From assembly GCA_964459165.1 (NCBI GenBank), contig CAYWKM010000019.1:1-31277 (forward strand): DNA of 31,277 nucleotides, given 5' to 3'. This stretch comes from RGIG4074 sp964459165. GTDB taxonomy: Bacteria; Bacillota; Clostridia; Christensenellales; Borkfalkiaceae. A program made the translations under genes and the position numbers. Shown piece after piece: positions 7,079 to 14,750 of the stretch (the first letter of the stretch is position 1; each line of letters starts with the position of its first letter). The notes beneath the pieces are model-generated. The model worked only from the letters and a program-made list of their open reading frames with translations. It searched no databases and was not told the origin of the DNA.

Positions 7079-7819
7079 TTGAGCACGGTCGGCTTTTTTG
7101 ACAGCGGCGCGGGCGGATTCACGGTGTTAAGGGAATTTATCCTCCGTCTGCGCGGCGTACTTTTCTTTTATTACGGCGATAACGCCAACGCGCCTTACGG
7201 CAATAAGAGCAAAGAGGAAATTTTAAATCTGTCGCAAAAGGCGTTTGATTTATTCGCCTCTCTTCGCGCGGACGCGGCGGTGATCGCCTGCAATACCGTC
7301 ACGACGGATTGCGCCGCAGAGCTCAGAAAAAAATATAAGTACCGTATATTCGGCGTAGAGCCCGCTTTGAAGCCCGCCGCGGAAGAATACGACGACATTC
7401 TCGTATTGGCTACGAAAGCCACGGCGGAAAGTCCTTCTTTTCAGCGGCTGAAAGGGCGTTTCCCCGATAAAAAGATTACGGTGTATTCGCCGTGCGCCCT
7501 CGCGGACGATATCGAAAAAAACATTCTGTCGCTCGACAAAGTCGACTTGTCCTCCCATCTTCCCGTTTGCCGTCCGCAGGCGGTCGTGCTCGGCTGTACC
7601 CATTACGTCTTGATGAAAAGGCGAATCGAGGACTTTTACGCCGCGCCCGCCTTCGACGGCGGAAAGGGGATTTTTTATCATTTTTCGGCAAACTTTCCTC
7701 AGAATATACAGGGCGGAAGAAATAAGCTTGTATTCGTCGGAAGCGGGGCGGAGAGAAACAGGAAGATCTTTTTTGCGCTCTTTCCCGAATGCCTCCCGTT
7801 TGCGCGCCTCTGCCCTTAG
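7079..7819 (+). CDS. murI: Glutamate racemase
   Basis: MurI interconverts L- and D-glutamate and supplies the D-Glu that MurD adds to peptidoglycan precursors. The N-terminal FFDSGAGG motif (residues 6-13) and the two catalytic cysteines, in CNT (Cys71) and in LGCTH (Cys173, with His175), are all present. I choose the TTG at 7079 because GGGAGG lies at 7063-7068 and the product then begins like other racemases. The upstream TTG at 7031 would add 16 non-family residues. The product is 246 aa, a little short at the C-terminus compared with the usual 260-270. Its position next to the dcw cluster fits its role. Confidence 0.93.
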   Translation: MSTVGFFDSGAGGFTVLREFILRLRGVLFFYYGDNANAPYGNKSKEEILNLSQKAFDLFASLRADAAVIACNTVTTDCAAELRKKYKYRIFGVEPALKPAAEEYDDILVLATKATAESPSFQRLKGRFPDKKITVYSPCALADDIEKNILSLDKVDLSSHLPVCRPQAVVLGCTHYVLMKRRIEDFYAAPAFDGGKGIFYHFSANFPQNIQGGRNKLVFVGSGAERNRKIFFALFPECLPFARLCP

Positions 7820-7974
7820 CGAAAGGATCGACTCTTTTCCCCCGAGGGGAGAGAAAACGATAGGGGAAAAGTTCCACTTTGTTAATTACTTAACAAAAAA
7901 GAATTTCTTGAAAAATTACAACAAATATTGATAAAAAAAGACAGAATAACAGGATTTTATTCATAAATTTTCAC

Positions 7975-8022
7975 GAACATTTGTTCTTATTTTCAAAATA
8001 TGAGTAAAATAAACAAATGTTT
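7975..8022 (+). promoter_or_regulatory. Two LexA-box-like dyads in the AT-rich gap before mraZ
   Basis: GAACATTTGTTC (7975-7986) is an exact GAAC-N4-GTTC, the core of Gram-positive LexA (DinR) operators. AAACAAATGTTT (8011-8022) is a relaxed version 36 bases further on. They lie about 80-120 bases upstream of the predicted mraZ transcription start. The rest of 7820-8065 is very AT-rich and holds another dyad (TTTGTTAA 7878-7885 with TTAACAAA 7890-7897). No gene was found in this gap. Confidence 0.35.
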
Positions 8023-8065
8023 GTAAAAAAATTTTCATTTTTTAAAAAATAAAATGAATTTTTTA

Positions 8066-8094
8066 TTGACAAGTGGAACAAATTGGTTTAAAAT
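8066..8094 (+). promoter_or_regulatory. Promoter of the dcw operon (mraZ)
   Basis: TTGACA (8066-8071) and TAAAAT (8089-8094) are 17 bases apart. Transcription would begin near 8101, about 30 bases before the mraZ ATG. It is the only strong promoter seen before ftsQ, so mraZ to ftsQ probably form one long transcript. Confidence 0.85.
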
Positions 8095-8098
8095 GGAA
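8074..8098 (+). promoter_or_regulatory. Putative MraZ operator: three TGGNN repeats at 10-bp steps
   Basis: TGGAA (8074-8078), TGGTT (8084-8088) and TGGAA (8094-8098) are direct repeats with exactly 5 bases between them, covering the -35/-10 spacer and the -10 element. A partial fourth (TCGAA) is at 8104. MraZ of E. coli is known to bind TGGGN repeats with the same spacing upstream of mraZ, so negative autoregulation is the likely meaning. The fourth base is A or T here instead of G. Confidence 0.65.
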
Positions 8099-8132
8099 AC
8101 ATATCGAAAGAGAAAGGGGAGGATATACCGTC

Positions 8133-8663
8133 ATGGCGGAAGAATTCGTCGAAGAAAAAAATGAATCGCCGACCGACGCTGAAAAGGGCGACGCGGTTTT
8201 GCCGGAGCTCCCCGTATATTTTTCGGGCAAAGGGTTCCATAGCGTCGACGATAAAAACCGAATTAAATTCCCCGTCGAAATCAGGGATCAGCTCGGCGAC
8301 AATAGGTTTTGTTTGGTAAAAGCCGGAAATCACGTCGTTTACGTTTACCCCGAGAAGACGGCAAAGGCAAAATTAAACGACGTGTATCAAGAGCTGCAAA
8401 AGGAAGGGCTTTCTCCTTCGAGAGTGGCGGCTTTCAGAAAGTATGTTTCCTCCTTTACGCCCGTCGTCGATGTGGACAGCCAAGGGCGATTCAATTTTCC
8501 GCAATGGCTCATGGATTGGGGAGGCATATCGAAAAAGGATCAGCTGGTCACCATCGGATTTATCGACCATTTTGAAATTTGGAGAGCGGATCGTTACAGA
8601 GCCCTCGAAGAAGAGAACGAAGAAGATTACGGCGACGTTCTCGCTTCGATCAAGGTATATTGA
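8133..8663 (+). CDS. mraZ: Transcriptional regulator MraZ
   Basis: MraZ is a ring-forming DNA-binding protein with two AbrB-like (SpoVT/AbrB swapped-hairpin) halves that regulates the dcw operon. The first half has GFHSVDDKNRIKFPVEIRDQ (near residues 36-55). The second has VDVDSQGRFNFPQWLMDW and ends in DHFEIWRADRY, the family hallmark. The ATG at 8133 follows GGGGAGGAT. An earlier in-frame GTG at 8073 lies inside the promoter and is rejected. The product is 176 aa against about 143 in the family. The excess is an acidic N-terminal extension (AEEFVEEKNESPTDAEKGD) and a short acidic tail. It overlaps rsmH by one base. Confidence 0.95.
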   Translation: MAEEFVEEKNESPTDAEKGDAVLPELPVYFSGKGFHSVDDKNRIKFPVEIRDQLGDNRFCLVKAGNHVVYVYPEKTAKAKLNDVYQELQKEGLSPSRVAAFRKYVSSFTPVVDVDSQGRFNFPQWLMDWGGISKKDQLVTIGFIDHFEIWRADRYRALEEENEEDYGDVLASIKVY

Positions 8664-9595
8664 TGGAATTTTCGCATATTCCCGTCATGCTCGAAGAGTG
8701 CTTGGACGGCTTGAAGCTTTGCGGACAAGGCGTTTGGTATGACGCTACCGTCGGCGGCGCGGGACATTCCTATGAAATTTTGAAGAGGAATCCGGAAGCG
8801 AGACTTATCGGCACCGATCTCGACGACGAAGCGATTGCGGCGGCGAAAGAGCGGTTGAAATCCTTTGAAGGAAGATTTCACCTCTATCAATCTAACTATA
8901 AAAGCTTCGAAAGCGTTTTTGAAGCCGAAGGAGTGGAACTTATCGACGGAGCTTTGGTGGATTTCGGAGTATCCTCCCATCAGTTGGACGACGACGAGAG
9001 GGGATTCAGTTACCGCAAGACGGACGCGAAGCTCGATATGCGTATGGATCGGCAGTCGGCTATTACCGCGATCGACGTAGTAAACGGCTACTCGTACGAA
9101 AAGCTGGTAAGCATTTTAAAGGACTACGGCGAAGAAAAATTCGCTTCTTCCATCGCAAGAAATATCGTCAAGCGAAGAGAAATAAAAAAGATAGAGACCT
9201 GCGGCGATCTTTCCGCCGTCGTGGAAAACAGCATTCCCGCGAAGTTCCGTTTCGGCGCTCCGTGCGAGAGAAAGACGTTTCAGGCGATACGGATCGAGGT
9301 CAACGGCGAACTCGACGGGTTGTACGACTTCGTCGTAAAGCTGACAAAACGGTTAAAAAAAGGAGGCAGAATCGCGATTCTCACCTTTCATTCTTTGGAA
9401 GACAGAATCGTAAAAGACGCTTTTAAGGAATTGGAGACGGATTGTATCTGTCCGAAAAATCTTCCCGTCTGCGTATGCGGGAAGAAGCGGGAGGTAACGA
9501 TTATCACCAAAAAGCCGATTACGGCAAGCGAAGAGGAAAGGATAAGGAATTCTCGCAGTAAGTGCGCAAAATTAAGGATTGCAGAGCGTGTATAG
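8663..9595 (+). CDS. rsmH: 16S rRNA (cytosine1402-N4)-methyltransferase
   Basis: RsmH methylates the N4 of C1402 in the ribosomal P site, using S-adenosylmethionine. The start EFSHIPVMLEECLDGL, the SAM-binding DATVGGAGHS (residues ~29-38) and LIGTDLDDEAI, the GALVDFGVSSHQLDD segment, and the C-terminal RKTFQAIRIEVNGEL and IAILTFHSLEDRIVK are all diagnostic. At 310 aa it has the normal length. The ATG at 8663 overlaps the mraZ stop (TGATG), which supports it over the frame that opens earlier at 8579. It is the second gene of the dcw operon. Confidence 0.97.
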   Translation: MEFSHIPVMLEECLDGLKLCGQGVWYDATVGGAGHSYEILKRNPEARLIGTDLDDEAIAAAKERLKSFEGRFHLYQSNYKSFESVFEAEGVELIDGALVDFGVSSHQLDDDERGFSYRKTDAKLDMRMDRQSAITAIDVVNGYSYEKLVSILKDYGEEKFASSIARNIVKRREIKKIETCGDLSAVVENSIPAKFRFGAPCERKTFQAIRIEVNGELDGLYDFVVKLTKRLKKGGRIAILTFHSLEDRIVKDAFKELETDCICPKNLPVCVCGKKREVTIITKKPITASEEERIRNSRSKCAKLRIAERV

Positions 9596-9638
9596 AATCA
9601 GAGAATCAAAGAATAAGGAGTAAGAGGATTAAGGAATC

Positions 9639-10580
9639 ATGGCAACGTTATTTGACGATGAGACGAGAGCGGTCGAGCATAACAGCAGACTCAGTGAAAA
9701 TTACAGGGTCATTTTCGGAAACAACGGAAACGAGTCGGGCAAAAGAGAAAGAAAGGAGCCGAGCGATTCCGTTTCCCGCGGGGAACGGGACGAGACGGAA
9801 AACAAAACTCGCAATGAGGAAATCAAAAAAGTTCTTTCCGCGAACGCCGGTTATAATCTTAACGGCGCCGATTATTTTTCATATAATCCTTATCGGAGTC
9901 ATACAATAAATCAGGAAGAACCGATAGAAAGATCGTCCTCCGCTCGCGGCGCCGAAGCGGTTCGTCCGGCTGTCGGAACGTCTCCTTCTCATTCCTACAT
10001 CCGTACGGAGGGAAACGTTCGCCCGGAGGAAAACGTTCGCGCATCCGAAATAATAGAGGAGAGACTCGATCCCGACATGCCGAAATCCCTTCGTCCGACA
10101 AGGGGAAGATCGTTTAATTATGCCTCTACCTCCGAAGAGAAGGAGCCGATCTCTCCCGCGCGCGTTGACGTTTATCCGGAGGGGATTCGCCCGAACGTAA
10201 GATGGAGCCACGAGGGAACGGAATCCTTACATAAGGACGGCGATAACGTCGTCTCGAAAACGTCTGAAAAAAACCCCGTTCGGAGCGCTCCGAGCGTAAA
10301 AGAACAGCCTAAAAACGACGAGGGGGAAGTCGGCCGTTTCCTCTCGACGCAAGCGAAGGTGATTGTGGCGGTGTTTGTCGCCGTCGTCATGATCGCTTTT
10401 ACGGTCATCTTCGTCAACTCCGCGTTGCTCAACTCGCTCGACGGCGAGCTCGCGGAAAAAGAGACGCTGATGGCGCAAGTTTCTCAGGAGGCGGACAGCT
10501 ATCTTGCTCAGATCAAGGAAGCGACCGATAAAGATACGATCGTCACCTATGCGCAGGAAGCGGGGATGATTTTTGAATAA
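9639..10580 (+). CDS. ftsL: FtsL-like divisome protein with a long disordered N-terminus
   Basis: FtsL is a bitopic protein that joins FtsQ/DivIB and DivIC in activating septal wall synthesis. Gene position (between rsmH and the class B PBP) and topology support the call. The first ~230 residues are charged, Ser/Pro/Arg/Glu-rich and probably disordered. One membrane helix follows (VIVAVFVAVVMIAFTVIFVN, near 240-262). After it comes a short coiled-coil-like outer part, LDGELAEKETLMAQVSQEAD, ending DTIVTYAQEAGMIFE. Typical FtsL proteins are 100-130 aa, so this 313-aa form is unusual. The ATG follows TTAAGGAAT. FtsL sequences are poorly conserved, so the name rests mainly on context. Confidence 0.75.
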   Translation: MATLFDDETRAVEHNSRLSENYRVIFGNNGNESGKRERKEPSDSVSRGERDETENKTRNEEIKKVLSANAGYNLNGADYFSYNPYRSHTINQEEPIERSSSARGAEAVRPAVGTSPSHSYIRTEGNVRPEENVRASEIIEERLDPDMPKSLRPTRGRSFNYASTSEEKEPISPARVDVYPEGIRPNVRWSHEGTESLHKDGDNVVSKTSEKNPVRSAPSVKEQPKNDEGEVGRFLSTQAKVIVAVFVAVVMIAFTVIFVNSALLNSLDGELAEKETLMAQVSQEADSYLAQIKEATDKDTIVTYAQEAGMIFE

Positions 10581-10651
10581 GCGAGGAGATAACAATAAAA
10601 TATCAAGGATCGGATTATTCGATATCTGTTTTACGAAAGAGGTTATTTGCA

Positions 10652-12340
10652 ATGGTTATTGCGATAACCTTTATTTTTTGTCTTTTAATCGGAAGGTTTT
10701 TCTATATTCAGATCATAAAAAAGGACGCTCTTTATTATCTCGCTCTCGATCAATGGACGAGGGAAATTCCTCTCATCGCAAAGAGGGGAGATATTTTCGA
10801 CCGAAACGGCGCGGCGCTTGCCGGCAGCTCCCTTTCCTACAGCGTGTTCGTGCGTTCGCGCGCGGTAGAGAAAAAGGAGGAAACGGCGAAGATCCTTGCC
10901 TCGCTCTTCGAGATCGACGAGAAGTCGTTGTTGGCGAAGATGCAGAGCAGCAATATTTCCGAGTTTGCCGTCGTCAAAAAGGCGAGCAAGGAAAAGATCG
11001 AAGCGCTCTCCTCTTACGATCTGTCGGGCGTTTATTACGCCGAGGACGATACGAGGACGTATCCTTACGGAGATATGCTCTCCCGCGTGATCGGCTTTAC
11101 CTCGTCGGATAATTCCGGCTCGACGGGAATCGAGAAATATTATGATAAATACCTCGCGGGCACGAACGGCGAGCTTTTGTACGATACGGATCTCGTCGGC
11201 GTCGATCTCGAAGGCGCCGTCGCTCGCTATCTTCCTGCGGAAGACGGTTGCAGTATCCGGCTCACGGTCGATTGCGAAATTCAAGCGATCGCCGAGGAAG
11301 TTATGAAAGAAGCGTACGAACTGTATACGCCCGTCTCCGCGCAATGTATCGTTTTGAATCCGTCTACGTTCGAGATTCTCGCCATGGCGGAGTCCCCCTC
11401 TTACAATTTAAACGAGGTTCCGAGGGACGATCTCGAACTTTTAAATTCGCTCAGCCGTAACAGCCTCGTCTGCGATATCTACGAGCCGGGCTCTACGTTT
11501 AAAATCGTCACCGCCGCCGCCGATATCGAAGAATGGTTGCAGGGCAATCCGAACGCCTTTTCCACGAATTATATATTTTCCTCTTCCGCCACGCGGATCG
11601 TGGACGGCACGACGATTCGATGCTGGTCTACGCACGCCAACGGAAAGCATGCGAACGAGACGCTCGCCGAAGCGCTCAATAACAGCTGCAATCCCTGCTT
11701 TGTCGATATCGCGCTCGCTCTCGGAAGCGAAACCTTTTACAGCTATCTGAATGCGTTCAACTTCGGTTCGGTCACGGGGATCGACTTTAACGGCGAGGCG
11801 CTCGGAATGCTTTTGCCTGAATCTGCGGTGAGAGATTGCGATCTCGCCCGCATCGGATTCGGTCAGACGATAGCGATTTCCGCCATTCAGCTCGCTTGCG
11901 CCGCAGCCGCCGCCGTCAACGGAGGATATTATTACGTTCCGAGACTTCTCGACGGAATTTACGACGGCTACGGCAACTTGATTGAAAGGAAAGAGAGCGT
12001 ATTGAAAAATCGGACGATCAGCGAAAAAGCGTCGTCGATTCTCTCTTCCATGCTCGAGGGCGTGGTGCGCGAAGGAAGCGGAAAAAAAGCTTACATCGAG
12101 GGGTATAAGGTCGGAGGAAAGACGGGCACCGCGCAAAAATATGAAAACGGTCATATCGCGAGCGGAAAATACGTATCCTCTTTCGTCGGCTTTTTCCCGT
12201 CCGATCAACCGGAATATCTCGCGCTCGTCGTCATCGACGAACCCACGGGGGCGTATTACGGGAGCGCCGTCGCCGCGCCGCTTGCAAAGGAAATTTTCGA
12301 AGGAGTCATTCGGGTAAAAAACATCCAACCATATGAATAG
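10652..12340 (+). CDS. Class B penicillin-binding protein, septal transpeptidase (FtsI/PbpB/SpoVD type)
   Basis: This is the division transpeptidase that crosslinks septal peptidoglycan and works with FtsW. The active-site motifs are YEPGSTFKIV (nucleophile Ser281, Lys284), SCN (345-347) and GGKTGTAQK (Lys490). The N-terminal helix (ITFIFCLLIGRFFYIQII) is followed by the pedestal motif AKRGDIFDRNGAALA. No PASTA domains follow, so it resembles FtsI rather than PBP2B or SpoVD with PASTA. The ATG at 10652 has AGAGG nine bases upstream, but starts right at the membrane helix. The same frame is open back to 10577 and encodes a basic SVLRKRLFAM segment typical of the family. The only start there with a good ribosome binding site (AGGAG) would be an ATA at 10595. 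The true start is therefore uncertain. Confidence 0.93.
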   Translation: MVIAITFIFCLLIGRFFYIQIIKKDALYYLALDQWTREIPLIAKRGDIFDRNGAALAGSSLSYSVFVRSRAVEKKEETAKILASLFEIDEKSLLAKMQSSNISEFAVVKKASKEKIEALSSYDLSGVYYAEDDTRTYPYGDMLSRVIGFTSSDNSGSTGIEKYYDKYLAGTNGELLYDTDLVGVDLEGAVARYLPAEDGCSIRLTVDCEIQAIAEEVMKEAYELYTPVSAQCIVLNPSTFEILAMAESPSYNLNEVPRDDLELLNSLSRNSLVCDIYEPGSTFKIVTAAADIEEWLQGNPNAFSTNYIFSSSATRIVDGTTIRCWSTHANGKHANETLAEALNNSCNPCFVDIALALGSETFYSYLNAFNFGSVTGIDFNGEALGMLLPESAVRDCDLARIGFGQTIAISAIQLACAAAAAVNGGYYYVPRLLDGIYDGYGNLIERKESVLKNRTISEKASSILSSMLEGVVREGSGKKAYIEGYKVGGKTGTAQKYENGHIASGKYVSSFVGFFPSDQPEYLALVVIDEPTGAYYGSAVAAPLAKEIFEGVIRVKNIQPYE

Positions 12341-12347
12341 GTGAATC

Positions 12348-13784
12348 ATGCAGCTCAATCAACTGATCGGTTGTTTGCAAAAGAAAAAAATCTTGGGAGA
12401 GGTCGACGGCGTCGTAATTTCCGATATCTGCTTTGACAGCAGGCAGGCGACGAAGGGAAGTCTGTTTATCGCCATGAAGGGCGGGAATGCCGACGGAAAC
12501 GACTTTTTGCGGCAGGCAAGGGAAAACGGCGCGTGCGCCGTCGTCACGGAAACAGAGGTGAAAACGGATATTCCCGTCATTGTCGTGGACGACGCGAGGA
12601 AGGCTCTTTCTTCGCTGGCTTCCCGCTTTTATGGCGATCCCTCTAAAAAGCTGAAAGTCGTCGGCGTTACCGGAACGAACGGCAAGACGACGACCTGCCG
12701 TATGCTCGCTTCCATTCTGTCGGCTGCGGGAAAGAAGACGGGCGTCATCGGCACGCTCGGGGCTTTTTTTGACGGGAGGGAATTTCCTTGCTCGCTCACT
12801 ACGCCGGATCCTGTGTATTTTCAATATCTCCTCGCCGAAATGGCGAAGAGCAACGTGGAATACTGCGTTGCGGAAATTTCCGCTCATGCGCTTTGGTTCG
12901 ACAAAGAATATTCGGTTTCCTATAAAGCTTGTATTTTTACGAATCTGACGCAGGATCATTTGGATTTCTTTTCCGATATGTCCGAATACGGCGACGCGAA
13001 AAAGAAATTGTTTTTTTCCCGCGCGAGCGAATTTTCCGTCGTGAACGTCGACGATCCGTTTGGGCGCGCGATCGCCGCCGATTCGCCCGACGCCGTCACT
13101 TATGCGTTGAATAATCCGTCCGACGTATTCTGCGTCGTCGAGGAAGAGGGCGCGGACGGAACGCTGATCCTCATGAATCTCTGCGACGAGCTGTGCGAAA
13201 CGCGCGTCCGTCTCATCGGCGAGTATAACGTATACAACGCCATGGCGGCAGCGGCTTGCGCGTGGAAAATGGGTGTGAGTATGGAAAGCATTTCTTCGGG
13301 AATCTCCTCTTTAAAGGGAGTGGAGGGGCGGCTCGAACAAGCCGCCGTCGTCAACGGAGGACGGGTATTCGTCGATTTTGCCCACACGCCCGACGGGCTG
13401 GAAAAGAGCCTTTCTTCCTTGAAGAGAATTTGCCGCGGAAAGCTTTATTGTCTCTTCGGATGCGGCGGGAATCGCGATAAGAAAAAGCGTCCCTTAATGG
13501 GAGAGATTTCCGCGCGCCTCGCCGATTTCACCGTCGTCACTTCCGATAATCCGCGCTACGAGTCTCCCTGCGAGATCATAGCGGAAATTGAAAGGGGGAT
13601 TCCCTTCGGCTCCGCGTACGTCGCGATCGAAGACAGGGAACAGGCGATTTCCTATGCTCTGCGGCTTTTAAGCGAGGGAGATATCCTCCTGATCGCGGGC
13701 AAGGGAGCCGAGCGATATCAGGAAATCATGGGTATAAAATACGATTACAGCGACTATACTGTTATCAAAAGGATGATGGGTTGA
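12348..13784 (+). CDS. murE: UDP-MurNAc-tripeptide ligase MurE (meso-diaminopimelate type)
   Basis: MurE adds the third amino acid to UDP-MurNAc-L-Ala-D-Glu in the cytoplasm, using ATP. The P-loop GTGTNGKTT sits near residues 107-115, EISAHAL near 176-182, and FAHTPDG near 344-350. DNPR (400-403) is the signature that selects meso-diaminopimelate over lysine. The later GKGHE motif reads GKGAE, with the Glu kept. At 478 aa it has normal length. The ATG lies seven bases after the PBP stop and AGGTGA overlaps that stop. murF, which usually comes next, is missing here, and mraY follows directly. Confidence 0.96.
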   Translation: MQLNQLIGCLQKKKILGEVDGVVISDICFDSRQATKGSLFIAMKGGNADGNDFLRQARENGACAVVTETEVKTDIPVIVVDDARKALSSLASRFYGDPSKKLKVVGVTGTNGKTTTCRMLASILSAAGKKTGVIGTLGAFFDGREFPCSLTTPDPVYFQYLLAEMAKSNVEYCVAEISAHALWFDKEYSVSYKACIFTNLTQDHLDFFSDMSEYGDAKKKLFFSRASEFSVVNVDDPFGRAIAADSPDAVTYALNNPSDVFCVVEEEGADGTLILMNLCDELCETRVRLIGEYNVYNAMAAAACAWKMGVSMESISSGISSLKGVEGRLEQAAVVNGGRVFVDFAHTPDGLEKSLSSLKRICRGKLYCLFGCGGNRDKKKRPLMGEISARLADFTVVTSDNPRYESPCEIIAEIERGIPFGSAYVAIEDREQAISYALRLLSEGDILLIAGKGAERYQEIMGIKYDYSDYTVIKRMMG

Positions 13785-13788
13785 CGAT

Positions 13789-14739
13789 ATGAAATTCTAC
13801 GTTCTGGCGGCGCTTTGTTCGTTCTTGTTATGTTTTTTCCTTTCCCTCGCGCTGATTCCTCTTTTAAGGAGGCTCGGAGCGGGGCAAAATATTTTATCGT
13901 ACGTCAAGGAGCACGCGGCAAAGAGCGGTACGCCTACCATGGGCGGTATCGCCTTTGTGCTGTCGGCTTGCCTTGTCTCCGTTCTCTTTTCGAGGGAAAA
14001 GGACAGGCTGCTCCTCGTGGTGTGCGCCGTCGGCGCGGCTTTCATGATCGTCGGCTTCATCGACGATTTTCTCAAATTCAGACACAGACGGAACGAGGGA
14101 TTAACCCCCCGTCAAAAAATTCTGTTTCAATTTGCCGTAAGTCTGATTGTGGGCGTATATTGCTGTAAGAACGGCTATACCCTCGTTTATTTTCCCTTTA
14201 CCGGTTTCGCCGTGGATATCGGTTGGTATATGCTTCCGCTGGCGGCGATAGCGTTTGTCGCCACGGTAAACTGCGTAAATTTAACCGACGGGCTGGACGG
14301 ACTTGCCGCCGCCTCCTCTTTTTCGTATTTTCTGTGTATGGGGATACTCGTTCTGCTCCAAGGGGAATTTCCCTCTCTTTCGCTGATCAGCGTCGCCTTG
14401 AGCGGCGCGCTCGCCGCCTATTTGATTTTTAATACGAATAAAGCCAGCGTGTTCATGGGCGATACGGGATCGCTCTCTCTGGGCGGATTCGCCGCCTCCG
14501 TCGCCGTTTTTTCCGGAAATATTTTATATATTCTTATCGTCGGATTCGTCTTCGTCCTTTCGGGAATAACGGTCGTTCTTCAAGTCATATATTATAAGAG
14601 AACAAGGAAAAGGATTTTTCTCATGGCTCCCGTGCATCATCATTTTCAGCAGAAAGGATATTCGGAGTGCAAAATATCTTACGTCTACGCGATTCTCACG
14701 ATGATTCTCGGCTTGCTCTGCATTCTTTCCGTCAATTAA
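13789..14739 (+). CDS. mraY: Phospho-MurNAc-pentapeptide transferase MraY
   Basis: MraY is the multi-pass membrane enzyme that transfers phospho-MurNAc-pentapeptide to undecaprenyl phosphate, forming lipid I. Conserved motifs appear in order: SGTPTMGGIAF (near residue 45), VGFIDDFLKF (near 90), CVNLTDGLDGLAAA (near 165), FMGDTGSLSLGG (near 222) and PVHHHFQQKG (near 280). It has about ten hydrophobic helices and 316 aa, the usual size. The ATG is four bases after the murE stop and the two are probably coupled. Confidence 0.97.
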   Translation: MKFYVLAALCSFLLCFFLSLALIPLLRRLGAGQNILSYVKEHAAKSGTPTMGGIAFVLSACLVSVLFSREKDRLLLVVCAVGAAFMIVGFIDDFLKFRHRRNEGLTPRQKILFQFAVSLIVGVYCCKNGYTLVYFPFTGFAVDIGWYMLPLAAIAFVATVNCVNLTDGLDGLAAASSFSYFLCMGILVLLQGEFPSLSLISVALSGALAAYLIFNTNKASVFMGDTGSLSLGGFAASVAVFSGNILYILIVGFVFVLSGITVVLQVIYYKRTRKRIFLMAPVHHHFQQKGYSECKISYVYAILTMILGLLCILSVN

Positions 14740-14750
14740 AGAGGGGTATT

